From positions 1-61,446 of the forward strand of contig JAUXIJ010000009.1 in assembly GCA_030621085.1 (NCBI GenBank): 61,446 nucleotides of DNA. The letters run 5' to 3'. Positions 1 to 10,100 of this stretch are shown here, in pieces. The position numbers and the translations under genes are program-made. Positions within the stretch are counted from its first letter, which is position 1. Each line of letters begins with the position of its first letter. Source of the stretch: Candidatus Cloacimonadota bacterium (lineage in GTDB: Bacteria; Cloacimonadota; Cloacimonadia; Cloacimonadales; TCS61). Below the pieces are notes generated by a model. That model saw nothing but the letters and a program-made list of their open reading frames with translations. It searched no databases and was not told the DNA's origin.

Positions 1-394
1 GAAAATCCCACGGCATTACCGCCAGCACAACACCCAGAGGATTAAACGTAACAAAGCTGCTGCTCATCTCGGTTTTGATTTCTTCCTGGGAAAGGAATTT
101 CTCTGCATTATCTGCATAAAACCTGCAAACCCATGCACACTTTTCCGCTTCCGCTTTTCCACTGCTCAGGAGCTTTCCCATTTCGGCTGTCATCAATTGA
201 GCAAATTCATCTGATCTTTCCTGCAGGATATCTGCTGCTTTTTTCATCAAATTTGTTCGATATTCAAAACTGGTTTCTTTCCATTTCCGGAAATCAATAT
301 GAGAATTTTCTATTTTGTTTCTTTCTCCTCCCGGAGTTAATTCTTTATATTCTTTAATTTTTCGATTATTGTACGGATTTATTGAAATGATCAT
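1..394 (-). CDS. NAD(P)-dependent aldehyde dehydrogenase (succinate-semialdehyde dehydrogenase-like), N-terminal part
   Basis: Only the first 131 codons lie in the window; the gene runs off the left edge. The translation has the N-terminal aldehyde dehydrogenase pattern: a FRKWKETSFEYR stretch, an ILQERSDEFAQLMTAEMGK helix and the start of the cofactor region, PLGVVLAVMPWDF. The last motif resembles succinate-semialdehyde dehydrogenases, which oxidise aldehydes to acids using NAD(P)+. The ATG at 394 is preceded by AGAAGG with a 6-nt spacer, which fixes the start. It is the last visible gene of a minus-strand run beginning at 6590. The substrate cannot be told because the catalytic Cys and Glu lie outside the window. 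Confidence 0.85.
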   Translation of the reverse strand, partial: MIISINPYNNRKIKEYKELTPGGERNKIENSHIDFRKWKETSFEYRTNLMKKAADILQERSDEFAQLMTAEMGKLLSSGKAEAEKCAWVCRFYADNAEKFLSQEEIKTEMSSSFVTFNPLGVVLAVMPWDF

Positions 395-419
395 AGATTA
401 CCTTCTGCTCAATTTTCTT

Positions 420-488
420 GTCATTCCCAACTGGATTGGGAATCTATTTCCTTTTATTTTTGTAGATTCCCGTTTTCACGGGAATGAC
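420..488. repeat. Compound palindromic repeat overlapping the end of the EamA gene
   Basis: Two nested 9-bp inverted repeats: outer arms GTCATTCCC (420-428) and GGGAATGAC (480-488), inner arms GGGAATCTA (438-446) and TAGATTCCC (463-471). The inner arm contains the stop codon of the upstream transporter gene (444-446). The element therefore encodes the last residues of that protein and fills most of the gap to the aldehyde dehydrogenase gene. Confidence 0.8.
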
Positions 489-1376
489 ATTACTTTTAGT
501 ATAATTTGTTTTAACCTTTTCCTGGAAAATGATTCCAGCTACAATGAGTATCAGCCCGACAATAGTAGAAAAAACGATCCTTTCCCTGATTACAAGATTA
601 ATGAATAAAAGCGATAAAAATGGTGTGAGATATATGAGGTTATTCACTTGAACTGTAGTGCGTGACAGCTTAAGTGCTTTCAACCAGAAAATAAAAGTGA
701 TTCCCATCTCGAAAAGACCAATATAAACAGCTCCAGCCAGTCCTTTCCAATTTGGTAGAAGAGGAGCTTTTATAAAGAGAATAAACGTGAAAAGAAAACC
801 AAAACTGAAACTGAGAAAAAGTTTAGCGATTTCATCTCTCTTATCCTTTATATTAAAAATAAAAAACAGTGCCCATACTATTGCACTTGAAAGTGCTAAT
901 ATTACTCCGTAGGTGTTTTTAAATTTCAGGTTAAGCAGATTTCCGTGTGTAGAAATTACTATCACACCCACAAAACTAATGAAAATAGCTCCAATACTTT
1001 TTATAGATATTTTCTGTTTCAACAGGGGAATGGAGAGAATCACGATCATAATCGGCCAGATGAAATTGAGAGGTTGAGCTTCCTGCGCAGGAAGAAGAGT
1101 GTACGCCTTAAAAAGAATAACATAATAAATAAAAGGATTCAGCATGCCCAGTATGGCGGAGTGCAGGTAGTCTTTAGCGGAAAAGGAAGATAGAAGTTTT
1201 ATCTTACCCTGAAATAGCAAAATGATGAATGATGCCATTGCTGCTGTTAAAGAAGAGAAGAACAGCAATTGAATAGTTGTTAGATATCGTAATGTGATCT
1301 TGAATGCAGAAGCAGCAGTGGACCATAATAATACAGAAAGAACTGCATAAATGTAAGCTTGTTTCTGCGTTTTCAT
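444..1376 (-). CDS. EamA/DMT-family permease
   Basis: 310 residues, almost entirely hydrophobic, with about ten predicted membrane segments in two repeated halves (about residues 8-145 and 153-292). This is the usual size and shape of EamA drug/metabolite transporters of the inner membrane. Each half starts with an aromatic/Trp-containing helix (LLWSTAASAFK; SSAIVWALFFIFN). The substrate is not predictable. The last ~15 residues, including NVIPVKTGIYK, are hydrophilic and are encoded by a palindromic repeat, so the tail is probably an insertion rather than part of the fold. The start lies 4 nt past the stop of the CDF gene, consistent with co-transcription. Confidence 0.88.
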   Translation of the reverse strand: MKTQKQAYIYAVLSVLLWSTAASAFKITLRYLTTIQLLFFSSLTAAMASFIILLFQGKIKLLSSFSAKDYLHSAILGMLNPFIYYVILFKAYTLLPAQEAQPLNFIWPIMIVILSIPLLKQKISIKSIGAIFISFVGVIVISTHGNLLNLKFKNTYGVILALSSAIVWALFFIFNIKDKRDEIAKLFLSFSFGFLFTFILFIKAPLLPNWKGLAGAVYIGLFEMGITFIFWLKALKLSRTTVQVNNLIYLTPFLSLLFINLVIRERIVFSTIVGLILIVAGIIFQEKVKTNYTKSNVIPVKTGIYKNKRK

Positions 1377-1379
1377 TTT

Positions 1380-2243
1380 TTATTTTTTTAGAGGTTCGAT
1401 GTGAATAGTGGATTCTATTTTTAGTTCGGAACGAATAAGAAATTCCATTTCATCTGCTATTTTATGAGCTTTTTCCAATTTCATTTTGGGTGGAAGTTCA
1501 ATATGGAATGTGATCTCTTTGTGGTCACCATAATCATGAATATGAAGATGGTGTAAATGAACGGGAAAAGGTATTCGAGATTTCACAAGTTCTACAATCG
1601 TATCCTTCAATTCCTTGTCCGGTTTCTCTCCTATCAATGCACTCACCGAACCTTTGAGAATTTCAAATGCAGCATGGAATATCAACAGGGACATAATTAA
1701 TCCCAGGGCGCTGTCTGCCCACCAATAGTACTTACCGAGGAAGATACCGAACAGGATAACCAGAGATGAAAAGGAATCGGTTCGATGATGCCAGCCATCT
1801 GCTATCAGCAATTTCGACCCGGTTTTCTTTCCACCCCAGATTGCGAATCGAGCCATTAACTCTTTTACAAACACAGAAATTACAGTGATGATTATTGCTG
1901 TTTTACCAAAAGATGCAGCTTGATGAAAGTAGAACTTCCGGATAGATTCGATGAGAAAATTTCCACCGACAACGGCAAGAATTATGCCGATTATAACGGT
2001 GGCAATGATTTCTGCCCGACCATGACCAAAAGGATGTTCTTTGTCGGCAGGTTTATTAGATATTTTAATACCGATCAGAAGAATTATGGAAGAGAAAGAA
2101 TCTGAAAGAGTGTGCCAGGCATCGGCAATGATGGCAACAGAAGAGGACATTATTCCAACCCAGTATTTGAACCCAAAAAGGATAATATTCAGAAGGATGG
2201 AACTTACTGCTTCAATATAACCGATGGACGTTTTTCTTTTCAT
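1380..2243 (-). CDS. Cation diffusion facilitator (CDF) family metal exporter
   Basis: 287 residues with six predicted membrane helices and a C-terminal cytoplasmic domain. Metal-site motifs are visible in TM2 (H44-x3-D48, in DAWHTLSD) and TM5 (H152-x3-D156, in DGWHHRTD), plus the HPFGHGR loop between TM2 and TM3. Two HxxxD sites favour Zn2+ or Cd2+ over Fe/Mn in this family, by family knowledge only. The His-rich HLHHLHIHDYGDHKEITFH region matches the metal-sensing C-terminal domain. It works as a proton-coupled exporter in the inner membrane. It lies between the phosphodiesterase gene (4-nt gap) and the EamA gene (3-nt gap). Confidence 0.93.
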   Translation of the reverse strand: MKRKTSIGYIEAVSSILLNIILFGFKYWVGIMSSSVAIIADAWHTLSDSFSSIILLIGIKISNKPADKEHPFGHGRAEIIATVIIGIILAVVGGNFLIESIRKFYFHQAASFGKTAIIITVISVFVKELMARFAIWGGKKTGSKLLIADGWHHRTDSFSSLVILFGIFLGKYYWWADSALGLIMSLLIFHAAFEILKGSVSALIGEKPDKELKDTIVELVKSRIPFPVHLHHLHIHDYGDHKEITFHIELPPKMKLEKAHKIADEMEFLIRSELKIESTIHIEPLKK

Positions 2244-2247
2244 GAAC

Positions 2248-3432
2248 TTAGAGGTCGATTTTTATTAATGGGACCATCATTTCATCTTCCGTAAGCCCGG
2301 CATGATGTGCCAGGAATTCTTTTTTCCATTTTCCATTCTGCTCGTAAACTGTTTTAATTGCTGCATCCGAAATTGCAATTCCCACAAAATCACCTAACAG
2401 ATCGTCTATTCTCTGATGCATCTTACCTTTTCCTAAAAAGCCTTTCGCTAAAAACTCATCTCTTGTCAGTATCAGGAATTTATCTTCGTATTTTTTAATC
2501 ACATCCTTGAATTTGTCAAATTTGTGTTTTTTTGCAAAGAAGGAAACAAAGCGCGGTTCCGGCATTGTGGGTAATATCAGGCAGTCGAAAAGTTCTTCAT
2601 CTTCATTTGCATATAAGTATTTATTCACGTCCACCAGTCCATGATCTGCAGTTATGAAAATTGACGTATTCGTACCTTTCAATTTATGAGCTAATTTTTC
2701 ACAGGCAATATCGATCTCTTTGAGATACTCTTCCACCTTTCTCGAATGAATTCCGTTCTTATGTTCTAGTCCATCCGGGTTTACCGAATAGCTCATTATG
2801 AACTTCCTGGAAGTTGATTTCTTTTTAACTATTTTCTCCACAGTATTAAAGAGTTGTTTTGTGGATTTGTAGGATTTTATAGTAGAAGGCTTAGAAACGA
2901 TTTGCGAGTAAGGTTTTTTGGAAAGATACTTTGCATAGATATTATAGAGTTCTACCGAAGGATCTGCTTTTTGTATCTTTTGGAAAATATTTTCAAATCT
3001 CATTTTTTCATAAGTTCGGTATCTACTATGATCGATTTCTTTCCCGGTGATGCTGTCCCAGTTTGGAAGAAAATCTATGAATTTATAATATTCTTTGAAG
3101 AACATTGTCCAACCCAGAGCTCCATGTTCCAGTGGTGTTTTTGCCGTACGAAAACTTGTTATAACCGAAGTAGTTGTAGATGGGAAAACAGAAGTTATCG
3201 AATCTATCAGATGCTCTGCAAGATATGAACTGGAAGTCTGAGAGTATTTTTTTAAAAGATTATAACCATATCCGTCGAAGATCATCAATACGATATTATT
3301 TTTTAGTTCGGATATATTCAGCTGTTTTAAAGGGGGATGTTCGATGGGTACATTATAATTCTGCAGGATGGATGACATCAGATTTATGATGCAATTATCA
3401 TAATCAGGAAAAGCAATTTCATATTTTATCAT
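2248..3432 (-). CDS. Type I phosphodiesterase/nucleotide pyrophosphatase family protein
   Basis: 394 residues of the alkaline-phosphatase superfamily. The N-terminal metal motif is MIFDGYGYNLL, the nucleophile region VFPSTTTSVITS, and the late metal motif TADHGLVDV. These fit enzymes that hydrolyse phosphodiester or pyrophosphate bonds with two metal ions. There is no clear signal peptide, so a cytoplasmic location is likely, although many relatives are exported. The physiological substrate is unknown. It sits in the same minus-strand run as the CDF exporter and acyl-CoA synthetase. Confidence 0.85.
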   Translation of the reverse strand: MIKYEIAFPDYDNCIINLMSSILQNYNVPIEHPPLKQLNISELKNNIVLMIFDGYGYNLLKKYSQTSSSYLAEHLIDSITSVFPSTTTSVITSFRTAKTPLEHGALGWTMFFKEYYKFIDFLPNWDSITGKEIDHSRYRTYEKMRFENIFQKIQKADPSVELYNIYAKYLSKKPYSQIVSKPSTIKSYKSTKQLFNTVEKIVKKKSTSRKFIMSYSVNPDGLEHKNGIHSRKVEEYLKEIDIACEKLAHKLKGTNTSIFITADHGLVDVNKYLYANEDEELFDCLILPTMPEPRFVSFFAKKHKFDKFKDVIKKYEDKFLILTRDEFLAKGFLGKGKMHQRIDDLLGDFVGIAISDAAIKTVYEQNGKWKKEFLAHHAGLTEDEMMVPLIKIDL

Positions 3433-3471
3433 AGATTTTCTTTCACCGGTATTTTTATCTATTTTAATTTT

Positions 3472-4113
3472 CTACCTGTAAATGTTATGACCAATCTTAA
3501 TCTTGGTTACATATAGTATTTCACAGGAACCATTGCCTGTATCGTCTCGTGTAGTACTGGTATTCCAGTGAACCGATTTTCCCTTGTACATACCTTTCAC
3601 ATTCACCAGTTTGCCTTCCAACTCTATTATGTCTTTTTTCCTGATGAACTTAATTGCTTTGGCAATATTGGAATTGGCAGAGATTATATGATGATTCGAA
3701 GAATGTTTAGATATATAATCTTGAGAGATAAGGCATTGAGCATCATAACGGTAGCGGTACCAGCGAAGAACCTGTTTGAATTTTATATGATCCAGGTTTT
3801 CCTGCCGAGATACACCACCCCAGCCTAGAGCTAAGTCATAAGGAGATATCTGGCTGGACCAGTCTGAACCGTATTTCTTTGTGCTTAAGATAATAGCTCC
3901 GATTTTATATGTGGCTTGTGGTGTTAACTTTAACTGCAGGTTTTTTTTGGTGATAATGATCGGTTCATTTGTCCAGAGTGCAGATTGCAGAGGATCCTGC
4001 AACGTATCTATGCTGGAAAAATCTTCTTCTATCGGGGATGGTTTGTTCAGGAAATAATATCCTGCTACGATCACAGCAAACAATATCAGGATTAATACTA
4101 ATACTCTTATCAT
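3472..4113 (-). CDS. Conserved hypothetical protein with N-terminal membrane anchor
   Basis: 213 residues. An N-terminal hydrophobic helix (about residues 3-22) is followed by a soluble domain, so it is probably a membrane-anchored periplasmic protein. The family resemblance I see is the SNHHIISANSNI block, followed by an IELEGKLVNVKGM beta region and a WNTSTTRDDTGNGSCE block near the end. Similar blocks occur in proteins of unknown function. The start is 12 nt past the acyl-CoA synthetase stop, so the two are probably co-transcribed. No function is assigned. Confidence 0.8.
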   Translation of the reverse strand: MIRVLVLILILFAVIVAGYYFLNKPSPIEEDFSSIDTLQDPLQSALWTNEPIIITKKNLQLKLTPQATYKIGAIILSTKKYGSDWSSQISPYDLALGWGGVSRQENLDHIKFKQVLRWYRYRYDAQCLISQDYISKHSSNHHIISANSNIAKAIKFIRKKDIIELEGKLVNVKGMYKGKSVHWNTSTTRDDTGNGSCEILYVTKIKIGHNIYR

Positions 4114-4125
4114 TGTTGCTCAGGC

Positions 4126-5790
4126 TTATTCTTGAGAAGAAGTTGTATAAAGGAAGCGCTTGATACTTTTCTTGGGAGTTTTTTCAAATTCCTCGGGAAA
4201 TATTTCGATCTTACTAACTGTCATATAGGCAGGGAAGAGTTGATTAAGATCTTTTTTGTTAGCTTCCATTTTTTGCTGGAGTTTATGTTCTTTAATGCCA
4301 ATAGCGTCCACTGCTTCCATATCGGGATAAACAAGTGCAACCAGTTTACCATCACGTTCCACTACAATAGATTCCTGTACGAAAGGCATATTATTGAGCT
4401 TTGCTTCCAATTCTTCAGGATAAATATTTTTACCTGAAGCTCCCAGTATCATACTTTTGCAGCGTCCTTTGATGAAAATAAAATTCTCTTTATCTATTAC
4501 TCCCAAGTCACCCGTACGCAGCCAACTATCTTTATCTAAAGCCTTATTAGTAGCTTCTTCATATTTGTAATAACCATACATAACATTTTCACCACGAACC
4601 ATTATCTCACCGATCTCGCTAAAGGGGTCGGCAGAATCGATCTTAATATCCATTGTATCTACAAGTTGCCCTGTGGAATGCAGTTTGTAATCTTTCCAGC
4701 CAGTATAACTGATAAGCGGACCGCATTCCGTCATACCATAACCAACTGTAAAACGGAATTTCATATCACGGAAGAACTGTTCAACTTCTGAATTTAAAGC
4801 TGCTCCGCCAATAACTAGTTCCCGGAAATTTCCACCAAAAACCTGGGTAAGTTTGGCATTTATTTTTTTGAATATCACTTTGCGCATGAAAGGTATTTTC
4901 AATAATAATTTCATAGAACCTTTCTCCAATGTAGGTTTGATCTGTTTCTTGTAGATCTTTTCTACAACAAGAGGTACCGTAAGAATCAATCTCGGGTGGA
5001 TTTCCTGGAAAGCTTTCAACAGGATCTTTGGAGAGGGGATCTTGCCTAAGAACGTGATATGACAACCACTGGTAAAAGGAAAAAGGAACTCGAAAGCACA
5101 GCCGAAAACGTGAGCAATGGGTAAAAAGGAAACAATTGTATCGCCCGGTTGTAAAGGCATATTATTCTGGGCAAAGATTACATTTGCAACAAGACTGTTA
5201 TGCGGTAACATCACACCTTTAGAAAAGCCTGTAGTACCGGAAGTGTAAATAATAGATGCAAGGTCATTATTAGGAATTTCGTCAAACTTGATATCTTCGG
5301 GTTTTAATTCTCCTTTGAATTTATCAAGATAGCTTTCTGCGGCTTTCTCTACAACTGATACAACAGTTTTATTTTTGTATTGCAGTAAAGAGAAGTCGGA
5401 AAGAGAGAACGTTGCTTCTATTTTCGGCATGCTCGATTCATCCAGGTCTTCGTACAGCGAATCTGCCGAGAAGAATAACACCGAATCGGAATGGTTAACT
5501 ATGTGATGCACATCGGCTGGCTTGAAGTCGGGAAGAATGGGAACGATAACAGCGCCATAAGTTACAGTTGCCAGATAAGTGATTGCCCAGTTGGTAGAGT
5601 TCTTTCCTAAAATGGCAATTTTATCTCCACGTTTTATCCCTGTCTTCTGGAAAATATGATGAAGATAAAATATTCTGTCAGCAACTTCGCCATAAGTTAA
5701 TTCTTTTTCCTTGTAATTGGAAAAAGCAGGCATACCCCAGTTATTTTTAAGGCTCGATGCAAATAAATCAACTAAGTTTTCTTTTAACAT
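4126..5790 (-). CDS. Long-chain fatty acid-CoA ligase (AMP-forming)
   Basis: 554 residues of the ANL adenylate-forming superfamily. The P-loop-like motif is IIYTSGTTGFSKGVMLPH, the A5 motif is GYGMTECGPL, and the A7 motif is WLRTGDLG; a C-terminal domain bears a KSMILGASGKNIYPEE hinge. It activates a fatty acid through an acyl-adenylate to acyl-CoA at the cytoplasmic membrane face. An upstream in-frame TTG at 5805 exists, but GGAGGAAGG ends 5 nt before the ATG at 5790, which is taken as the start. The long-chain specificity is inferred from overall resemblance. Confidence 0.93.
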   Translation of the reverse strand: MLKENLVDLFASSLKNNWGMPAFSNYKEKELTYGEVADRIFYLHHIFQKTGIKRGDKIAILGKNSTNWAITYLATVTYGAVIVPILPDFKPADVHHIVNHSDSVLFFSADSLYEDLDESSMPKIEATFSLSDFSLLQYKNKTVVSVVEKAAESYLDKFKGELKPEDIKFDEIPNNDLASIIYTSGTTGFSKGVMLPHNSLVANVIFAQNNMPLQPGDTIVSFLPIAHVFGCAFEFLFPFTSGCHITFLGKIPSPKILLKAFQEIHPRLILTVPLVVEKIYKKQIKPTLEKGSMKLLLKIPFMRKVIFKKINAKLTQVFGGNFRELVIGGAALNSEVEQFFRDMKFRFTVGYGMTECGPLISYTGWKDYKLHSTGQLVDTMDIKIDSADPFSEIGEIMVRGENVMYGYYKYEEATNKALDKDSWLRTGDLGVIDKENFIFIKGRCKSMILGASGKNIYPEELEAKLNNMPFVQESIVVERDGKLVALVYPDMEAVDAIGIKEHKLQQKMEANKKDLNQLFPAYMTVSKIEIFPEEFEKTPKKSIKRFLYTTSSQE

Positions 5791-5873
5791 AATTCCTTCC
5801 TCCAAATTATTTTAGAATACAATACAAATAAATAATATTATAGATTTCATATCAAGAAATTAATTTCTTAATA

Positions 5874-6590
5874 TTATAACTTGTAATTTTTTCGCAGGTA
5901 ATCCTGCAGCTCTCTTTCTAATTGGCTCAGGTCGATAGTTGTATTAACCAAAGCTTCAAAATCGTATTTTTTCTCGTTTAACAGGTAGGTTACCAGCAAT
6001 CTGTATTTCAGATACTGGAAGGCAGGAGAAGCAGAATTGACGCCGTTATAGATCATCTTGATACCGGCATTTAAATCGAATGCACCCTCTCCGCCTATAT
6101 ACTCACAATATCCCTCTTTTTTCCAGGTTATCAATTTTCGATTACCAGCTATTCCTATCTTCTTTTCGATGAGAATATGAGTAGCTTCGTGAGCAAGAAC
6201 ACTGGAGAGCGATCTTTCATTATCCTCTTCTGCATTTCTGTAAACCATATTGTTTTTTATATCTGTTTGAGAAACGAATATATTCTTGAAGATAGGAAAA
6301 GCAGCGGCAAAAGCGTTTTTTTGACCCGGAACAAAAGTAGCATACAATTTAATGCTGCTACTGAGATACATTCTGTATTTCACTTTCTCGTTATATATCT
6401 CCGAACAGGAAATTTTCTTTTCTACTTCATCCAGAATCTGATAGATATTGTCATCAATTTCTTTATCAGAATAGATTCGGAAATTTCTGTAAATTACCTT
6501 GTGATGGTAAATAGTGAAATTAGGATAAATAACCATCACAATAAAAACAAGTGCCAGCGCGATAATAATATAATATCCCGGATATCGCAT
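5874..6590 (-). CDS. Membrane-anchored metalloprotease-like protein (HExxH)
   Basis: 238 residues from the ATG at 6590. That start is preceded by GGAGG with an 8-nt spacer; the longer TTG start at 6605 would place the Shine-Dalgarno inside the ORF. One N-terminal membrane helix (about residues 5-24) precedes an extracytoplasmic domain. A zincin signature HEATH (H134, E135, H138) is followed about 21 residues later by EGYCEYI, whose E159 is the expected third zinc ligand. The family is not recognised; it resembles small uncharacterised gluzincin-like domains. It is the first gene of the minus-strand run ending at the left edge. Confidence 0.78.
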   Translation of the reverse strand: MRYPGYYIIIALALVFIVMVIYPNFTIYHHKVIYRNFRIYSDKEIDDNIYQILDEVEKKISCSEIYNEKVKYRMYLSSSIKLYATFVPGQKNAFAAAFPIFKNIFVSQTDIKNNMVYRNAEEDNERSLSSVLAHEATHILIEKKIGIAGNRKLITWKKEGYCEYIGGEGAFDLNAGIKMIYNGVNSASPAFQYLKYRLLVTYLLNEKKYDFEALVNTTIDLSQLERELQDYLRKNYKL

Positions 6591-6868
6591 AGATCGATCC
6601 TCCAATAATAAAGATTAACAAGTTGGTTTGTTTGTAAAGGAATAAATTGAAACAGGTATTATCTTCATTTCTTTTGTACCGACAAAATAAATCCGTCTGA
6701 GCCGGACAGGCTCCACAAAGAATCCTCCTCTGCTAACCCGTCCTCCGCAGTAGCTAAGCTACGGAGGGTGAAAGTTACGGCGGACAAGAAACTCCCGGCG
6801 AATATAAATAACTAAAATTGGTAATTACCACTAAAAAATCTTAACTCGTTATTTTCTAATTACAATCT

Positions 6869-6894
6869 GGTTACCAAGCCCCAGCCTGGTAACC
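6869..6894. repeat. GGTTACCA/TGGTAACC palindromic repeat, copy 1
   Basis: Perfect 8-bp arms GGTTACCA and TGGTAACC around a short AGCCCCAGCC centre. A second copy with one centre difference starts exactly 180 bp downstream. Confidence 0.8.
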
Positions 6895-6905
6895 TACAAG
6901 AAATG

Positions 6906-6931
6906 CGTATCAAAGTCCAAGCTTTGATACG
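6906..6931. repeat. CGTATCAAAG palindromic repeat
   Basis: Perfect 10-bp inverted repeat, CGTATCAAAG and CTTTGATACG, with a 6-nt TCCAAG loop. Its architecture matches the GGTTACC elements on either side. Confidence 0.75.
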
Positions 6932-7048
6932 AGAGATGAGAAAATTACTCAAACAGAAGATTTTTCTTAACGCTTGCTTATTACAAATTTCTTAACGCAA
7001 TTTATATTATGCCGGATTTTAAGAAAAGAATGTGCTTCACTACACTTT

Positions 7049-7074
7049 GGTTACCAAACCCCAGCCTGGTAACC
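7049..7074. repeat. GGTTACCA/TGGTAACC palindromic repeat, copy 2
   Basis: The same 8-bp arms as the copy at 6869, with a centre differing by one base (AACCCCAGCC). It lies about 120 bp upstream of the restriction-modification gene. Confidence 0.8.
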
Positions 7075-7196
7075 GGTAAAAGAGGAATCAGCAATTTACA
7101 GCGACGAGAACTCGAAGTGAAAAAGGAAAAGATTTGACGAAATAAATGATTAATTCTTTTTAGCTATATAAATCAATATAGTAATAAAGGGAATAT

Positions 7197-10100
7197 ATGG
7201 AACTGAAAACACTGTCTATAACAAAAACATGTCTGGGACTATTTAAACGTAATGAAATAACAGATAGCGACTTAAATTCATTTACAAATGCATTAAAAAC
7301 TTACTACCAGAAAATAAGTCTATCGAAGGGAAAAGAAACAGAAGATCATTACAAAGCTCTCTTCCGTGATTTCCTTTTAAAGGCATTTTATGTTAACAAA
7401 AACTACATAAATACATTCTCATTTTTCGGATTACACGAAGTTGACCTGGTTATCCATAGTTCAGATGATCACAAAAGCAGAATTGAAGTAATCATCGAAA
7501 CTAAGAATCCAGGTAACATAACAGAAATGATCTCCAAACAGACACTAAACCGAAAAGCCCTTCATGAAGCAGTTCTCTATTATTTACAGGAAAGAATGGT
7601 AAATGATAACATCGAAATGAAAAGAATCGTTATTACCAACTTTTTCGATTTCTATTTTTTTGATGCCAAACAATTTCATGACCTTTTCTATAAAAACGCT
7701 ACAATAAGAAATGTTTTCAGTGCCTGGAGCGAACATAAAACAGATGATGACAGCACTAAGCAGATGTACAATATCATCAAGAAAGAGATAAATGGTATTG
7801 ATAGAAATATTGAGGTATTACATTTCAATATTAACGATTTTACTGAATTTGGCACAAAAGCGAACATATCAAACATCAAACAATTATACCAAATATTTTC
7901 ACCACGCTATCTGCTGAAAGAAACACCCAAACAGGATAGCAATCAACTAAACAAAGAGTTTTATAATGAACTACTTCATATTCTGGGCTTGGAAGAATAT
8001 AAAGAAAAAAATAAAAAACTTATACGTCCTAAAATGGAATCTGATGTCGGTTCTCTTTTGGAAAATACAATACGGCAATTAAAAACGCACCATATTACCA
8101 ATCCTGATAAATATGGGGATAATACTGAAAAACAACTCTTTAACTTTGGACTTCAACTTTGTATAACCTGGATGAACAGAATACTTTTTCTCAAACTTCT
8201 GGAAGCTCAATTAATCTCTTATCATAATGGTGATGAAAATTACGCTTTTTTAGATTTTAGAAAGATAGAAACTTATAAACGACTTACAGAATTATTTTTT
8301 CATGTGCTTGCAATACCGGAGAATGATAGGGTTGATGTGATAAAACAAAAATTTAACAACCTGCCTTATTTAAACAGTTCTCTTTTCGACCGTACAGAAC
8401 AGGAAGAAGTTATGGGGATGGCTGAACTGAGTTCGATTGAAATTCCCGTCTATTCAAAAACGGTTTTGAAAAAAGAAAAAAGAAGACTTTCCGGTTCACT
8501 TGATACTTTAGAATACTTGCTGCGGTTTCTTGATGCATACGACTTCGGAGCCGAAACAGAAACCAAGGATGCGCAAAAAACACTGATAAATGCCTCGGTT
8601 CTTGGATTAATATTTGAAAAAATAAACGGATATAAAGAAGGTTCGTATTATACACCCGGATACATTACAATGTATATGTGCAGAGAAACCATCAGACGAT
8701 CTGTTATTGATAAAGTAAATGAAGAATATGAAAGATTTTTTGATTCGTTCGATGAATTGAAAAATTACTTTTCCGATTGCTATAAACCGGAAGAATTGCA
8801 GAGAATAAACAATGTTATTAATTCAATCACAATTTGCGACCCGGCTGTTGGCTCAGGACATTTCCTAGTTTCTGCACTTAACGAAATAATATTTATTAAA
8901 GCCGAACTTGGTATTCTTTGTGATATTAATGGAAAGTCATTAAAAAGTTGGAATATTGAAGTTGTGAATGATGAATTGTTTGTTCATGATCCGTATAGTG
9001 TACCTTTTGAATATAAACTAAATGAAGATGGAAAACCACATAGAGAATTACAAAATATCCAGGAAACACTTTTCAGGGAAAAACAGACAATTATTGAAAA
9101 CTGCCTTTTTGGAGTGGATATTAACCCTAACTCTGTAAATATCTGCCGCCTGCGCCTTTGGATAGAACTATTGAAAAATGCCTATTATACACGGGAAAGC
9201 AATTACAAAGAATTGCAAACTTTACCAAATATCGATATAAATATCAAATGCGGTAATTCTCTTATCAGTCGTTTTGAAATGGACACAAACCTTACAAAAA
9301 TTTTACCATTGGCACATATTACAATGGATGATTACCTTGAAAAAGTTAATAAGTATAAAAACGCTACTTCAAAAAATGAGAAGCAGAATCTGCGCGAAAC
9401 AATTAAAAGTATTAAAAATACATTTCAGCATGAACTGGAACATACTACGCTTGTTTACGAAAAATATAAAAAAGCAAGAAATGTTTATAATAGATTATTA
9501 AATAATTTTGATGTGCCTGTCCTGCTTGACGAGAAAATGAAAAAACGAAATGAAACAAAACTAGAAGATGCTGAGAAAAAATTTAATAAAGCTCAAGCTG
9601 AATGGGAAGCATGGAAAGATGCCGAGATATATCATGATGCCTTCGAATGGCGATTTGAATTTCCGGAAGTGCTAGACCATGAAGGGAAATTCAATGGCTT
9701 TGGTGTGGTGATCGGGAATCCACCGTATATAACACTAGCTTTAGGCAAAGGGAAAATAAATACCAAAATACATGAAAAAGAATATTATAAAAATTCTTAT
9801 AAAAAAGTGTTTGAATATAAAGGAAATACGTTTTCATTATTCTTGTTTAAGTCATTAATGTTAGTACACAATAAAGGTTACTCAACTCAGATTATACCAA
9901 ATACTGTTTTACTTCAAAAGACCTATAGCAAAATTAGAAAATATATACTGCAAAATTATTCAATTATTGAGATTGTAAATTTAAAGTATCGAGTTTTTCA
10001 AGATGCTGAAATTGGAGGTAATACGGTTTTTGTTATATGTAATAGTTATGATTCGAATAAAAATGTTACTTTGATTGAAGCCCTACATGAGAAAGATTTA

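Larger units (their letters stand above)
6591..7196. other. Intergenic spacer with several palindromic repeats
   Basis: About 600 bp between divergent genes, without a convincing ORF. It holds a GC-richer stretch at 6712-6800 with a TCCGCAGTAGCTAAGCTACGGA-like inverted repeat, two copies of a GGTTACC palindrome exactly 180 bp apart, and a GTATCAAAG palindrome. Promoters for both flanking genes should lie here. A TTGACG at 7134 could be a -35 box for the restriction gene, but its -10 is not clear. Confidence 0.6.
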
